Assembly: GCF_003051005.1 (NCBI RefSeq)
Contig: NZ_QAOW01000008.1
Span: 186,001-250,000 of the forward strand
Reading direction: 5' to 3'
DNA length: 64,000 bases
DNA from: Rhodococcus sp. OK519
Lineage (GTDB): Bacteria > Actinomycetota > Actinomycetes > Mycobacteriales > Mycobacteriaceae
In this document: piece by piece, positions 16,742 through 24,504 of the stretch
How positions within the stretch are numbered: position 1 is the first letter of the stretch
Layout: every line of letters starts with the position of its first letter
Notes under the pieces: model-generated
What the model saw: only the letters and a program-made list of their open reading frames with translations
The model's database searches: none
Told to the model about the DNA's origin: nothing
Program-made: the position numbers and the translations under genes

Positions 16742-17700
16742 GGGTAGAGCAGACCTGCGAGGGCCGGGACGGCCTGTGCGAGCTGGCCGACCGAGGTATA
16801 GCCGAACGTCGAGTAGTCCAGCACGTGAATACGGCCATTCGCGTACGCGGGCAAGCTCTTCCAGGCAGCGTTCTTCGCAACCTCGGCATCGAAGGCAGCC
16901 TGGCTGTCGGCGACGTTGCCCGAGCGCAGCACCAGCACCACATCCGGAGCCGCCGCGATGATGTTCTCCAGGTTGACGGCGCTGTAGGTTTCCTTGGCCT
17001 TCAACGCCGACACCGCGATGTTGTCGGCGCCGGAGAGGTTGATGAGGCTGCCCAGGAAGGAGCTGTCGTTCATCACCATGAACGAATCGGTGGCCCCGAT
17101 CAGCACCAGCACCTTCGGGGCGTCCGTCGACGCGCCGGCCGAGGCGAGCGTCTGCTCCTGATCGTTCATCGTGTCGATGATCTTGTCGGCCTGATCCGTG
17201 CGATCGAAGGCCGCGCCCAGCACCTCCACCGCGAACTTCAGATCGCCAAAGCTGTCGGTCTCGAGAAACGCCGACGGTGTCGTGGTGGACGCCAGACTCG
17301 CCTCGACCGTGCTGCGCGAGGACTCGGCTGCGATGACCAGGTCGGGGGCAAGGGCGACGATCTTCTCCACGTCGGGCGCCATCGTCGAACCGATGCGGGG
17401 CACACCGTCGAGCGCGGCGGGGAGCTGCTGCGTCGTGGTGGATGGGACGCCGGCGACCGGAATGTCGAGCAGCGTGAGAATCTCCGCGAGAGGAACGGAC
17501 GCCGCCACCACTGTCTTCGGCGGGGTCGCGGGGAACTGCGCGAGAGCCGCCTCGAGCTTCGCCGTGGCCTCGGCCGCGGTGGTCGTGGACGTCGAGGCGG
17601 TCTCCGCGGAGACGGGAGCGTCGGTGCTGCACGCGGTGACCCCGCCGACCAGCGCAAGTCCGACGCACAGCGCTGCAATCGGCGCAAAACGGTATCGCAC
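16738..17700 (-). CDS. hmuT: Heme/iron ABC transporter substrate-binding lipoprotein
   Basis: A 320-residue exported lipoprotein. The signal peptide ends in the lipobox VGGVTAC followed by a Ser/Thr-rich linker. The mature part is a BtuF/HmuT-type clamshell: 'PKTVVAASVPLAEILTLLDI', 'VPRIGSTMAPDVEKIVALAPDLVI', 'KVLVLIGATDSFM', 'LENIIAAAPDVVLVLRSG'. I prefer the GTG at 17700 because AAGGAGAG lies 7 bases upstream; an ATG 11 codons earlier has no such site. Two DtxR/IdeR-like boxes lie just upstream, so iron repression is likely. Confidence 0.82.
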   Translation of the reverse strand: MRYRFAPIAALCVGLALVGGVTACSTDAPVSAETASTSTTTAAEATAKLEAALAQFPATPPKTVVAASVPLAEILTLLDIPVAGVPSTTTQQLPAALDGVPRIGSTMAPDVEKIVALAPDLVIAAESSRSTVEASLASTTTPSAFLETDSFGDLKFAVEVLGAAFDRTDQADKIIDTMNDQEQTLASAGASTDAPKVLVLIGATDSFMVMNDSSFLGSLINLSGADNIAVSALKAKETYSAVNLENIIAAAPDVVLVLRSGNVADSQAAFDAEVAKNAAWKSLPAYANGRIHVLDYSTFGYTSVGQLAQAVPALAGLLYP

Positions 17701-17745
17701 GGCGGTGCTCTCCTTGGGGTCGCGATGTGACATCTTCGAGATAAA

Positions 17746-17784
17746 TTAGGGCAGACTACCCAAAGTGAGTTCAGCCTAGCCTGT
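17746..17784 (-). promoter_or_regulatory. Tandem DtxR/IdeR-like iron boxes and -10 region of the heme operon
   Basis: Two adjacent 19-bp sites resemble the IdeR consensus TTAGGTTAGGCTAACCTAA: 17746-17764 (TTAGGGCAGACTACCCAAA, 14 of 19 matches) and 17766-17784 (about 13 of 19). A minus-strand TAATTTAT -10-like element overlaps the first box. Known IdeR/DtxR operators often occur as adjacent pairs over the promoter. Match quality is moderate, so the call depends on context. Confidence 0.55.
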
Positions 17785-17957
17785 GAATATTCAGCACGGC
17801 TCCCGGGACTGTCAAATCAGGGTTGAAGTGTTCGCGCTGGCCACGACGGATACCCGACAACCGGGCACGAGAAGGCCCCACCGGCATTGCTGCGCACACG
17901 CGAAGGGGCCTGGGGCACTTGGACTTCCGATCACGTCCTACTCCGAATGGCGGCGTG

Positions 17958-18908
17958 TTACCGGCCTCGAGGGAAGTCGGCGGTCCACACCCGTTGCAGC
18001 ATGTGCCAGTCGGCCGGGTGCGCCGCAATACCGGTCGCGAACTGGCTGGTCATTGCCTGCGTCGTGTGCCGCAGTCCACCACGTGTATCGATCGGCGTGC
18101 CGACGTGGAAGCCCCAGCCGTCGGGCGTGAACCAACAGTTGACCGGCAGCAGTGGCGCACCGGTGTCGATCGCCAGCCGAGCCGGCCCGGCAGGCATACG
18201 GGTCGGTTCACCGAAGAAAGTCACCGGCACGCCCGTCCCCGCCACATCGCATTCGGCGAGTAGCCCGACGATCCGCCCCTGCCGTAGACATGCGGCCAGC
18301 TGCTCGAACGGCGGTTGCGCGGCCCCGGTGAGCGGGATGATCTCGAAACCCAGACTCTCACGGAACCGAACGAAACGCTGGTAGAGCGATTCGGGCCTGA
18401 GCCGCTCGGCGACGACGACAGGTGGACCCACCCGCTGTGCCAGCCATACGCCCGCCATGTCCCAGTTTCCGCTGTGATGTAGGGCCAGAACCGCACCGCT
18501 GCCACGGTCGACCGCCTCGTGAATGTTGTCGAGCCCTGTGGCCGTGGATTCGATGCCTTCAGCCAGCCGCACCGGATCCATTGACGGCAGCCGGAAGGCT
18601 TCGCACCAGTAGCGGGCGTAGGAACGCAGACTCGCATGCACGAGGTCGTCGGGCACCTGCGCCGGCGTGGTGGACAGCACCCGAGCCAGATTGCGCCGCA
18701 ACTGGTCCGGTCCGCCGCCCCGTGCCGCACGATCGGCCGCGAGGTCGAACAGGCGCCTCGCCCACCGCTCGGGTAGGGCGCGCACCAACCGCCAACCAGC
18801 CGCGTACCCGACGTCCCAGGCCCGGTCCCCCGGATTCACCGGTCGCACCCGGCGACGGAAGCCGCAGGAGCACAAGAGAGGTCGCTCCTGATCCGCGGGG
18901 GATGACAT
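17958..18908 (-). CDS. patA: Phosphatidylinositol mannoside acyltransferase (PatA-like)
   Basis: A 316-residue member of the HtrB/LpxL-like acyltransferase family that in mycobacteria acylates PIM glycolipids at the membrane. The HX4D catalytic motif appears as HHSGNWD near residue 135, and 'VGYAAGWRLVRALPE' near residue 32 matches the family's start. 'GFEIIPLTG', 'GRIVGLLAECDVAGTGVPVTFFGE' and 'TPDGWGFHVG' are other family segments. The ATG at 18908 is chosen; GTG codons about 20 residues later would give a length closer to the mycobacterial protein. It lies alone; in mycobacteria patA sits in a PIM cluster. Confidence 0.75.
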   Translation of the reverse strand: MSSPADQERPLLCSCGFRRRVRPVNPGDRAWDVGYAAGWRLVRALPERWARRLFDLAADRAARGGGPDQLRRNLARVLSTTPAQVPDDLVHASLRSYARYWCEAFRLPSMDPVRLAEGIESTATGLDNIHEAVDRGSGAVLALHHSGNWDMAGVWLAQRVGPPVVVAERLRPESLYQRFVRFRESLGFEIIPLTGAAQPPFEQLAACLRQGRIVGLLAECDVAGTGVPVTFFGEPTRMPAGPARLAIDTGAPLLPVNCWFTPDGWGFHVGTPIDTRGGLRHTTQAMTSQFATGIAAHPADWHMLQRVWTADFPRGR

Positions 18909-19114
18909 CCCAGCCTCATCCTTCGAGTGTCCTCTCCCATGCGACACAGGGGAACGGCTTTCGCCGCGACCTTCGAGCACAGCGCAGGAGGGCGCCGGAT
19001 CCGGAGTGAACGTCGGGATCGTCCGACCGTGCTGCCAGGGGCTGTGGTGTGAAGCGATCGAGAAGCGGGTATGCGTCCTACGCTCCTGGCCACCCCGTTC
19101 CGACTGGAGTCGAC

Positions 19115-19450
19115 ATGCTTGTGATCATCGGACTGATTCTCCTCGTCGCAGCCGTCGTGATCGCGATCGCCGGAGTCCTGACCAACGGCGGCACCGACCA
19201 TGCGATAACCGACGACTTCTCGATCTTCGGGTACCACGTGACCGGATCGACCGGGACGCTCTTTCTCTACGGCATCGTCGTGGGCGCGGTCGGAGTGGTC
19301 GGCCTCGCGCTCCTGCTGGCCGGTGCCCGGCGGTCCTCCCGACGAGGACGCGCGGCCCGCAACGAACTCGACCAGATTCACCGCGCCGACAGCGCACGGG
19401 CCGATCAACAGCGCAATACTCCGCCTCCGCCGCCGGAGCAGGGTGCGTGA
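19115..19450 (+). CDS. Small two-helix membrane protein
   Basis: A 111-residue protein with membrane helices at about residues 3-22 and 46-70 and a charged, proline-rich C-terminus ending in five prolines and EQGA. GGAGTCGAC precedes the ATG. It resembles widely distributed unnamed actinobacterial membrane proteins; no function can be given. Confidence 0.6.
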   Translation: MLVIIGLILLVAAVVIAIAGVLTNGGTDHAITDDFSIFGYHVTGSTGTLFLYGIVVGAVGVVGLALLLAGARRSSRRGRAARNELDQIHRADSARADQQRNTPPPPPEQGA

Positions 19451-19524
19451 ATCAACTCGTGCCTGAGCACAATTCGAATCGGGCCCAACCCGATCGCCCC
19501 GGGACCGCCTCGATTCGGGATGCT

Positions 19525-19977
19525 CTATGCGACCCTGTAGCCGTCGTCGACCAGCGCTCGCATGTCTTCGTAGGCGCGTTGCGGTTGGGTGTTCGGTGGA
19601 ATCACCACCAGGAGCGTGCCCCGTCGATCGGCGCCGATCAGACACATCACCCCAGCGGGCTGCCCCGGCAGTGGTCCGATGAACCGGATCCCGTCGGTGT
19701 TGTCGATTCGTCGCTGATTGACGCTGAGCATGTCCCAGTCGAACGCGATCCGCTCGATCGGCCCGGTTCGGGGTGTGAGCACGGCGATCAGATCGTGCAG
19801 CTGGGCGGTCAGGTTCGACGTCCATGGCCACCAGGCACCGGCGATCTGCCCGGACCCCGGATTCTGACCGCACAAGACCAGTCGCGGAGTACGGGTCGGG
19901 ATGGGGAACGGCTGTAGACCGTCTGCTGTCTCGACCTCGTAAAGGAGGCCATTCACCAGATCCAGCTGTCGCGTCAT
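19525..19977 (-). CDS. DUF5994-family protein
   Basis: A 150-residue soluble protein with the actinobacterial DUF5994 pattern: 'AGAWWPWTSNLTAQLHDLI', 'RIAFDWDMLSVNQRRI', 'LLVVIPPNTQPQRA'. AAGGAGCG lies upstream of the ATG. Members are common in Rhodococcus and Mycobacterium and have no known role. The 253 bases between it and the tRNA terminator show nothing else. Confidence 0.7.
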   Translation of the reverse strand: MTRQLDLVNGLLYEVETADGLQPFPIPTRTPRLVLCGQNPGSGQIAGAWWPWTSNLTAQLHDLIAVLTPRTGPIERIAFDWDMLSVNQRRIDNTDGIRFIGPLPGQPAGVMCLIGADRRGTLLVVIPPNTQPQRAYEDMRALVDDGYRVA

Positions 19978-20230
19978 GGCTGGCGCTCCTTCATCGGGGG
20001 ACGAAACCGATCGTTGTCCGACCGATGCACTGCCGTACGAAGACCCGCCGGCGACCTAGCACCTCGATACCTTCAGCCTACGCGTCACCCATCCCGACGC
20101 AGTGGCCCGAGGAAAGCGCGCCAGACGAACGGCCCGGTCGTGAGCCTCGGCGTTCGACAGACCCGTGAAGCGTGAGCCCGCCCACAACGTCACCATCGAC
20201 GGCAGGGGCACCCCCCTTGCGAGAGCAAGA

Positions 20231-20266
20231 AAGCCCCTCATCAGCATTGCTGCTGATGAGGGGCTT
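20231..20266 (-). terminator. Terminator of the tRNA-Arg/tRNA-Ser unit
   Basis: A perfect 16-bp stem AAGCCCCTCATCAGCA/TGCTGATGAGGGGCTT with a TTGC loop starts 8 bases beyond the tRNA-Arg 3' end; the minus strand continues TTCTTGCTCTC. Confidence 0.85.
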
Positions 20267-20273
20267 CCTGTTG

Positions 20274-20346
20274 TGCGCCCGAAGGGATTCGAACCCCTAA
20301 CCTCTTGATCCGTAGTCAAGTGCTCTATCCGTTGAGCTACGGGCGC
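20274..20346 (-). tRNA. tRNA-Arg (anticodon ACG)
   Basis: Seventy-three bases fold as a complete cloverleaf: acceptor GCGCCCG/CGGGCGC, D-stem GCTC/GAGC, anticodon stem CTTGA/TCAAG with loop CTACGGA (anticodon ACG), and T-loop TTCGAAT. The discriminator is A and CCA is not encoded. The ACG anticodon would be edited to inosine. Confidence 0.95.
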
Positions 20347-20392
20347 ATGGTCTATCTTCAGTTGTACTGGACCCACGAAAGGACCAGTGTGG

Positions 20393-20481
20393 CGGAGGCG
20401 AGAGGATTTGAACCTCCGGTCCCCTTTGAGGGGGACAACTCATTAGCAGTGAGTCCCATTCGGCCGCTCTGGCACGCCTCC
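20393..20481 (-). tRNA. tRNA-Ser (anticodon GCT)
   Basis: Eighty-nine bases with acceptor GGAGGCG/CGCCTCC and discriminator G, anticodon stem ACTCA/TGAGT enclosing CTGCTAA (anticodon GCT), a long class II variable arm (TTGTCCCCCTCAAAGGGGAC region) and T-loop TTCAAAT. It is probably co-transcribed with the tRNA-Arg 46 bases downstream. Confidence 0.95.
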
Positions 20482-20568
20482 TTGGGGGCCGGCTCGTTTC
20501 CGATCCGCCGGGCGAAACATTACACAGGGATCGCCAGCAAACGCAAAACGGCTGGTCAGTGGCCACAC

Positions 20569-21297
20569 CTACCTCAGATTGCCGTCGAACCAGTCGAAGA
20601 TCCGACGTTGGGCGTCGAGGATCGCGACCACCAGGGGATCGTCGTCGTCGGCCGACGGCTCCCGGACGGGCGGCTCGTCGGCGCGGTGCGCGAGTCCGAC
20701 GTAGCTGACGATGTTGGTGGGCGCGTCGGCCTTCGCGACGGCGTCCCGCAGCCGCTCGACGTGCTCGGGCGGGGTCCGCGGATCGTCCTCGCCGTAGAGG
20801 CCCAGCCACGGAGCTTTCAGTGCGGGCGCGGCGTCTACGAGCGTGGGGGTGTCGTCGGCGAGCGGTTCGACGATGCCGCCCGCCGCCACGCTCACCGCGG
20901 CCCCGACCGGACGATTCGTCGCGACGAGCATCGCGGCGGTGCCGGCGTCGTCGAAACCGAGGACGCCGACGCAGTCCGCATAGACACCCCGTTCGACGAG
21001 CCAGTCGAAGGTGGCGTCGAAGTCGTCGAAGAGGCTCTGGCCGAACACCTCGATATTGCTGTGTGCCGGTTCGTGATGGAAAAGGTGAGGGGCCGCCACC
21101 ACCCAGCCCTCCGCGGCCAGCGCCCGCATGAGGTCGAGCAGGGCCGGGCCGAATTCGCGTGATTCGTGCAGGAGGACGATGCCGCCGCGGGCCGGACGAT
21201 CGGGTTCGACGGCGGTGATCGGCACCCGGTCCCGCGACCCCGCGGGGGCGTCGGCGGCAGAGCGCAAAGGGGCGTCGTCCCGGAAGATCCCCGGCAT
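20569..21297 (-). CDS. Dienelactone-hydrolase-family protein, nucleophile cysteine replaced
   Basis: A 242-residue alpha/beta-hydrolase with dienelactone-hydrolase landmarks: 'GGIVLLHESREFGP', 'EGWVVAAPHLFHHEP', 'GLYGEDDPRTP' and a C-terminal 'VGLAHRAD' with the probable catalytic His. The nucleophile elbow, usually GFCFGG in this family, reads GFDDAG, so aspartate stands where the catalytic cysteine belongs. It may use Asp as nucleophile or be inactive as a lactonase. It is divergent from the aminotransferase gene 61 bp away. Confidence 0.65.
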   Translation of the reverse strand: MPGIFRDDAPLRSAADAPAGSRDRVPITAVEPDRPARGGIVLLHESREFGPALLDLMRALAAEGWVVAAPHLFHHEPAHSNIEVFGQSLFDDFDATFDWLVERGVYADCVGVLGFDDAGTAAMLVATNRPVGAAVSVAAGGIVEPLADDTPTLVDAAPALKAPWLGLYGEDDPRTPPEHVERLRDAVAKADAPTNIVSYVGLAHRADEPPVREPSADDDDPLVVAILDAQRRIFDWFDGNLR

Positions 21298-21346
21298 GAA
21301 TCAACCTTGGCACGACCGCGTCGGCTGTGCACGCGATCCCGGGGCG

Positions 21347-21352
21347 CATAAT
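21347..21352 (+). promoter_or_regulatory. -10-like element, possible leaderless promoter
   Basis: CATAAT ends 6 bases before the GTG start of the aminotransferase gene and there is no ribosome-binding sequence. This is the geometry of a leaderless actinobacterial mRNA starting at the GTG itself. Confidence 0.45.
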
Positions 21353-21358
21353 CGCATC

Positions 21359-22444
21359 GTGACCCCCGTGACCCGCGCAGACCTCGCATCCATTCCGACC
21401 TATGTGCCGGGCCGCAGTTATCCCGGGGCGATCAAACTGGCCAGCAACGAGACGACGCAGGGGCCGCTGCCCGGCGTCGCGCAGGCCATCGCCGACGCCG
21501 CCGCGACCGCGAACCGCTACCCCGACAACACGTCGGCCGCCCTGGTCCGCGCACTGTCCGAGACGCTCGGGGTGCCGACGGAGAACATCGCGACCGGATG
21601 CGGTTCCGTGGCGCTGTGCCAGGAACTGGTGCAGGCCACGTGCAACGAGGGCGACGAGGTCATCTACGCGTGGCGGTCGTTCGAGGCGTACCCGGTGGTG
21701 ACGAAGGTGGCCGGCGCGGTCTCCGTCCCGGTGCCACTCACCCCGGAGCACAGCCACGACCTGGACGCGATGGTCGCCGCGATCACCGACCGCACCCGCC
21801 TGATCTTCGTGTGCAACCCCAACAACCCGACCGGCACCGCACTGGGCCGCGACGAACTCGAGCGCTTCCTCGACGCCGTCCCGGCGCACATCGTCGTCGC
21901 GCTCGACGAGGCGTACTACGAGTACAACCGCTCCGGAGTCGACGGCGTCGAACTGGCCCGCACCCGCCGCAACGTCGTGGCGCTGCGCACGTTCTCCAAG
22001 GCCTACGGGCTCGCGGGGGTCCGCGTCGGATACGCGGTCGCCGACCCGGCGATCATCGCCGCCCTCGCGAAGGTGCACATCACGTTCAGCGTCAACGCCG
22101 TCGCGCAGGCTGCGGCCATCGCGTGCCTCGGCGCGCGGGACGAGTTGCTGCACCGCACCCACGACGTCGTCGCCGAGCGCGACCGGATGCGTGATGCGCT
22201 GCTCGCCGCCGGCTACGACGTCCCGGTCACGCAGGCCAACTTCGTGTGGCTGCCGCTGGGCGAGCGTTCCGCCGCGTACGGCGAGGCGTGCGCCGAGGTC
22301 GGCGTGCTCATCCGCCCGTACGGTGTCGACGGCGTCCGCATCACCATCGGCGACCCGCACGAGAACGACGCCTTCCTCGCCTTCGCGACCTCGGCGGCCG
22401 CGGAGCGACTCGCCGGGGTCACGGCCGAGTCGACCACGGCGTAA
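21359..22444 (+). CDS. Aromatic amino acid / histidinol-phosphate-type aminotransferase
   Basis: A 361-residue fold-type I PLP enzyme of the HisC/Pat branch. Features are 'IKLASNETTQGPLPGV' near residue 22, 'VFVCNPNNPTGTAL', 'ALDEAYYEY', and the PLP lysine in 'TFSKAYGLAGVRVGY' near residue 220. In mycobacteria and rhodococci this stand-alone HisC-like gene encodes phenylalanine/aromatic transaminase (Pat), while the true HisC sits in the his operon. No his genes are adjacent, favouring Pat. GTG start; the 77 codons of open frame upstream belong to the promoter and opposite gene. Confidence 0.75.
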   Translation: MTPVTRADLASIPTYVPGRSYPGAIKLASNETTQGPLPGVAQAIADAAATANRYPDNTSAALVRALSETLGVPTENIATGCGSVALCQELVQATCNEGDEVIYAWRSFEAYPVVTKVAGAVSVPVPLTPEHSHDLDAMVAAITDRTRLIFVCNPNNPTGTALGRDELERFLDAVPAHIVVALDEAYYEYNRSGVDGVELARTRRNVVALRTFSKAYGLAGVRVGYAVADPAIIAALAKVHITFSVNAVAQAAAIACLGARDELLHRTHDVVAERDRMRDALLAAGYDVPVTQANFVWLPLGERSAAYGEACAEVGVLIRPYGVDGVRITIGDPHENDAFLAFATSAAAERLAGVTAESTTA

Positions 22445-22502
22445 TCCAACCGTTATCGGCCGACGGGGACACCGTCACCTTTTCGTTGGCAAACTCATCC
22501 CG

Positions 22503-24227
22503 GTGTGCCGACCAGGAAGCGATACGCCCGGACGCCGGAGCCGCGGCCGGGCGATCGTTCTCGCGACGGCACTCGGCGCATCGCTGACGGTCGGCGCCCA
22601 CACCGCGGAGGCGCGGCCGTCGGATATCGAGAAGGTGCCCGTCCGCCTCCTCGCGATCAACGACCTGCACGGCAGCCTGCAGCCCCCCAAGGAGGCTCGG
22701 GCCCAGGTCTCGCGGCCCGACGGCCCCACCGTCGAGGCCGGCGGGGCGGCCTACCTGGCCGCCTACGTCCGCCAGTTGCGCGGGCAGGCCTCGAACTCGC
22801 TGCTCTACTCGGTGGGCGACAACTGGGGGTCCTCCCCCATCGAGTCGGCACTGTTTCACGACGAACCGGCGGTGAACCTGCTCAACATGCTGGGCGTCGA
22901 CGCCGCCTCGATCGGCACCCACGAGCTCGACGAGGGCTTCGGCGAGTTCCGGCGCATGCAGACCGGCGGCTGCCACCCCGTCGACGGCTGCCAGTTCGAA
23001 TCCGAGTTCGCCGGAGCACAGTTCCCGCTGCTCGCGGCGAACATGACCTTCCCGGACCGCACCCCCGCCACCCTGCCGTTCGCGGTGAACTACGCCGACG
23101 GGGTACCCGTCGGGGTGATCGGCGTGATGCCGTCCGACGCACGGTCGAAGGTCGCGGTCGAGGGGGTCGAGGGGCTCGACTTCGGCGACGAACTGACCGC
23201 CATCGACCGCACCGCCGAGACGCTGGACTTCCTCGGCGTGCACGCGATCGTCGTGCTGCTGCACCGCGGCGACGAGCAGACCACCGGTGGCCCCAATTCG
23301 TGCGATCTCGCCGACGGCCCGGCCCGGGCGATCGCGACCCGGGCGACGCCGCTGGTGGACGCGATCTTCACCGCCGACAGTCACACCCAGTACAACTGCA
23401 CCGTCGACGATCCGGCGGGTAATCCTCGTCCGATGATGCAGGCGGCGTCCCACGGCCGCATCGTCTCGGTGGTGGACATGACGCTCGATCGGGCCACCGG
23501 CGAGGTGAACCGCGAGAGCACGCAGGCTTTCAATCAGATTGTCACCCATGACATCCCACCTGATCAGACGGTGACCGACCTCGTCGACCGGGCAGACCTG
23601 CAGTCGGCGGAGGTGGCCCGGCGACCCGTCGGCGCCGTCACCGCGGACATCACCCGCGAACCAGGCCCCACCGGGGAGAGTCCGCTCGGCAACCTCGTCG
23701 CCGACGCCCAACTCGAGGCGGCCCGCGGGCGCGGCGCGCAGATCGCCCTCACCAACCCCGGCGGCATCCGCACCGATCTGCTGTACGGCGCCGACGGCAC
23801 CGCCACCTTCGGGGACGCCTACCAGGTGCAGCCATTCGTCAACTCGCTCGAGGTCCGCACCCTCACGGGAGGACAGCTGAAAGACGTTCTCGAACAACAG
23901 TTCCAGGTTCGATCCGACGGATCGACACTAGAGCTCATCCTTGCGCCGTCGGCATCGCTGACCTACCGGGTGGACCGCGGCGCACCCATCGGTTCGCGCA
24001 TCACCGACATCCGCGTCGACCGCATTCCCGTCACACCGGACGCCCGCTATCGGGTGGCGGTCAACAAGTTCCTGGCCGACGGCGGCGACGGCTTCACCGC
24101 CCTGCGCGGTGGCACCGAACCCGCGTCCGCCGGAAACGATCTCGACGCGCTCACGGCCTACCTCGAAGCCCGGTCACCGGTGGCACCCCCGCCGCCGGAC
24201 CGCATCACCGTCGTAGCCCCCAACTAG
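22503..24227 (+). CDS. Secreted 5'-nucleotidase/UshA-type metallophosphoesterase
   Basis: A 574-residue exported enzyme: hydrophobic signal sequence (RAIVLATALGASLTVG, cleaved near AEA-RP), then a metallophosphatase domain starting 'VRLLAINDLHGSL' near residue 40 with 'SVGDNWGSSP', and a C-terminal 5'-nucleotidase domain ('ESPLGNLVADAQLEAA', 'ALTNPGGIRTDL', 'GDAYQVQPFVNSL', 'FLADGGDGFTAL'). It should hydrolyse extracellular nucleotides or related phosphoesters. The GTG start is chosen at the signal peptide; the usual NDLH motif has an intact metal His/Asp. No clear ribosome-binding site. Confidence 0.8.
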   Translation: MCRPGSDTPGRRSRGRAIVLATALGASLTVGAHTAEARPSDIEKVPVRLLAINDLHGSLQPPKEARAQVSRPDGPTVEAGGAAYLAAYVRQLRGQASNSLLYSVGDNWGSSPIESALFHDEPAVNLLNMLGVDAASIGTHELDEGFGEFRRMQTGGCHPVDGCQFESEFAGAQFPLLAANMTFPDRTPATLPFAVNYADGVPVGVIGVMPSDARSKVAVEGVEGLDFGDELTAIDRTAETLDFLGVHAIVVLLHRGDEQTTGGPNSCDLADGPARAIATRATPLVDAIFTADSHTQYNCTVDDPAGNPRPMMQAASHGRIVSVVDMTLDRATGEVNRESTQAFNQIVTHDIPPDQTVTDLVDRADLQSAEVARRPVGAVTADITREPGPTGESPLGNLVADAQLEAARGRGAQIALTNPGGIRTDLLYGADGTATFGDAYQVQPFVNSLEVRTLTGGQLKDVLEQQFQVRSDGSTLELILAPSASLTYRVDRGAPIGSRITDIRVDRIPVTPDARYRVAVNKFLADGGDGFTALRGGTEPASAGNDLDALTAYLEARSPVAPPPPDRITVVAPN

Positions 24228-24343
24228 CCTCGCCGATTCTGCCAGAGATCTGCCAGAGCGAACCAAGCTGGCCCACAGGTCCGCGGAGCAGTATGGCCAG
24301 TGCGCAACCGCGTACCTCTCCACGACGAAAGGCTATGTTTCCC

Positions 24344-24433
24344 ATGGACCTGAGCTACCTCGCCGAGTTCTTCGGCGCCTTCTCCGATCTCTTCGGCGCC
24401 CTCGACTTCTTCAGCGGATCACTCGGCGCCTGA
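24344..24433 (+). CDS. 29-residue PorA/PorH-like mini-protein
   Basis: The peptide MDLSYLAEFFGAFSDLFGA... has no signal peptide, is amphipathic-helical and rich in Phe, Leu, Gly and Asp. Its opening MDLS and alternating FF/LF pattern recall the tiny corynebacterial channel peptides PorH and PorA. An AAAGG sits 11 bases upstream; a second ATG three codons earlier is too close to it. A strong terminator follows 17 bases after the stop, marking a stand-alone gene. Similarity is by pattern, not alignment. Confidence 0.5.
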   Translation: MDLSYLAEFFGAFSDLFGALDFFSGSLGA

Positions 24434-24450
24434 GCTCGGTGACACCGACC

Positions 24451-24486
24451 GTGGGGCTGCGTGTGTGATGTGGCGCGCAGCCCCAC
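24451..24486 (+). terminator. Terminator of the mini-gene
   Basis: GTGGGGCTGCG pairs with CGCAGCCCCAC across a 14-base loop; the stem begins 17 bases after the mini-gene stop and also lies downstream of the convergent kshA. Confidence 0.75.
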
Positions 24487-24504
24487 AGTCGTATCCGATC
24501 GGAG

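Noticed and set aside
15737-17668. A single 643-residue minus-strand protein covering permease and binding-protein genes
   Set aside because: The upper part is another frame of the lipoprotein gene; the GTG at 16741 gives a normal FecCD permease.
20297-22360. A 687-residue minus-strand ORF across tRNAs and the aminotransferase
   Set aside because: It reads through two tRNA genes and opposite-strand coding sequence; it is an artefact of high GC.
22191-22502. N-terminal extension of the 5'-nucleotidase into the aminotransferase gene
   Set aside because: The extension is an out-of-frame reading of the aminotransferase; the signal peptide begins at the GTG at 22503.
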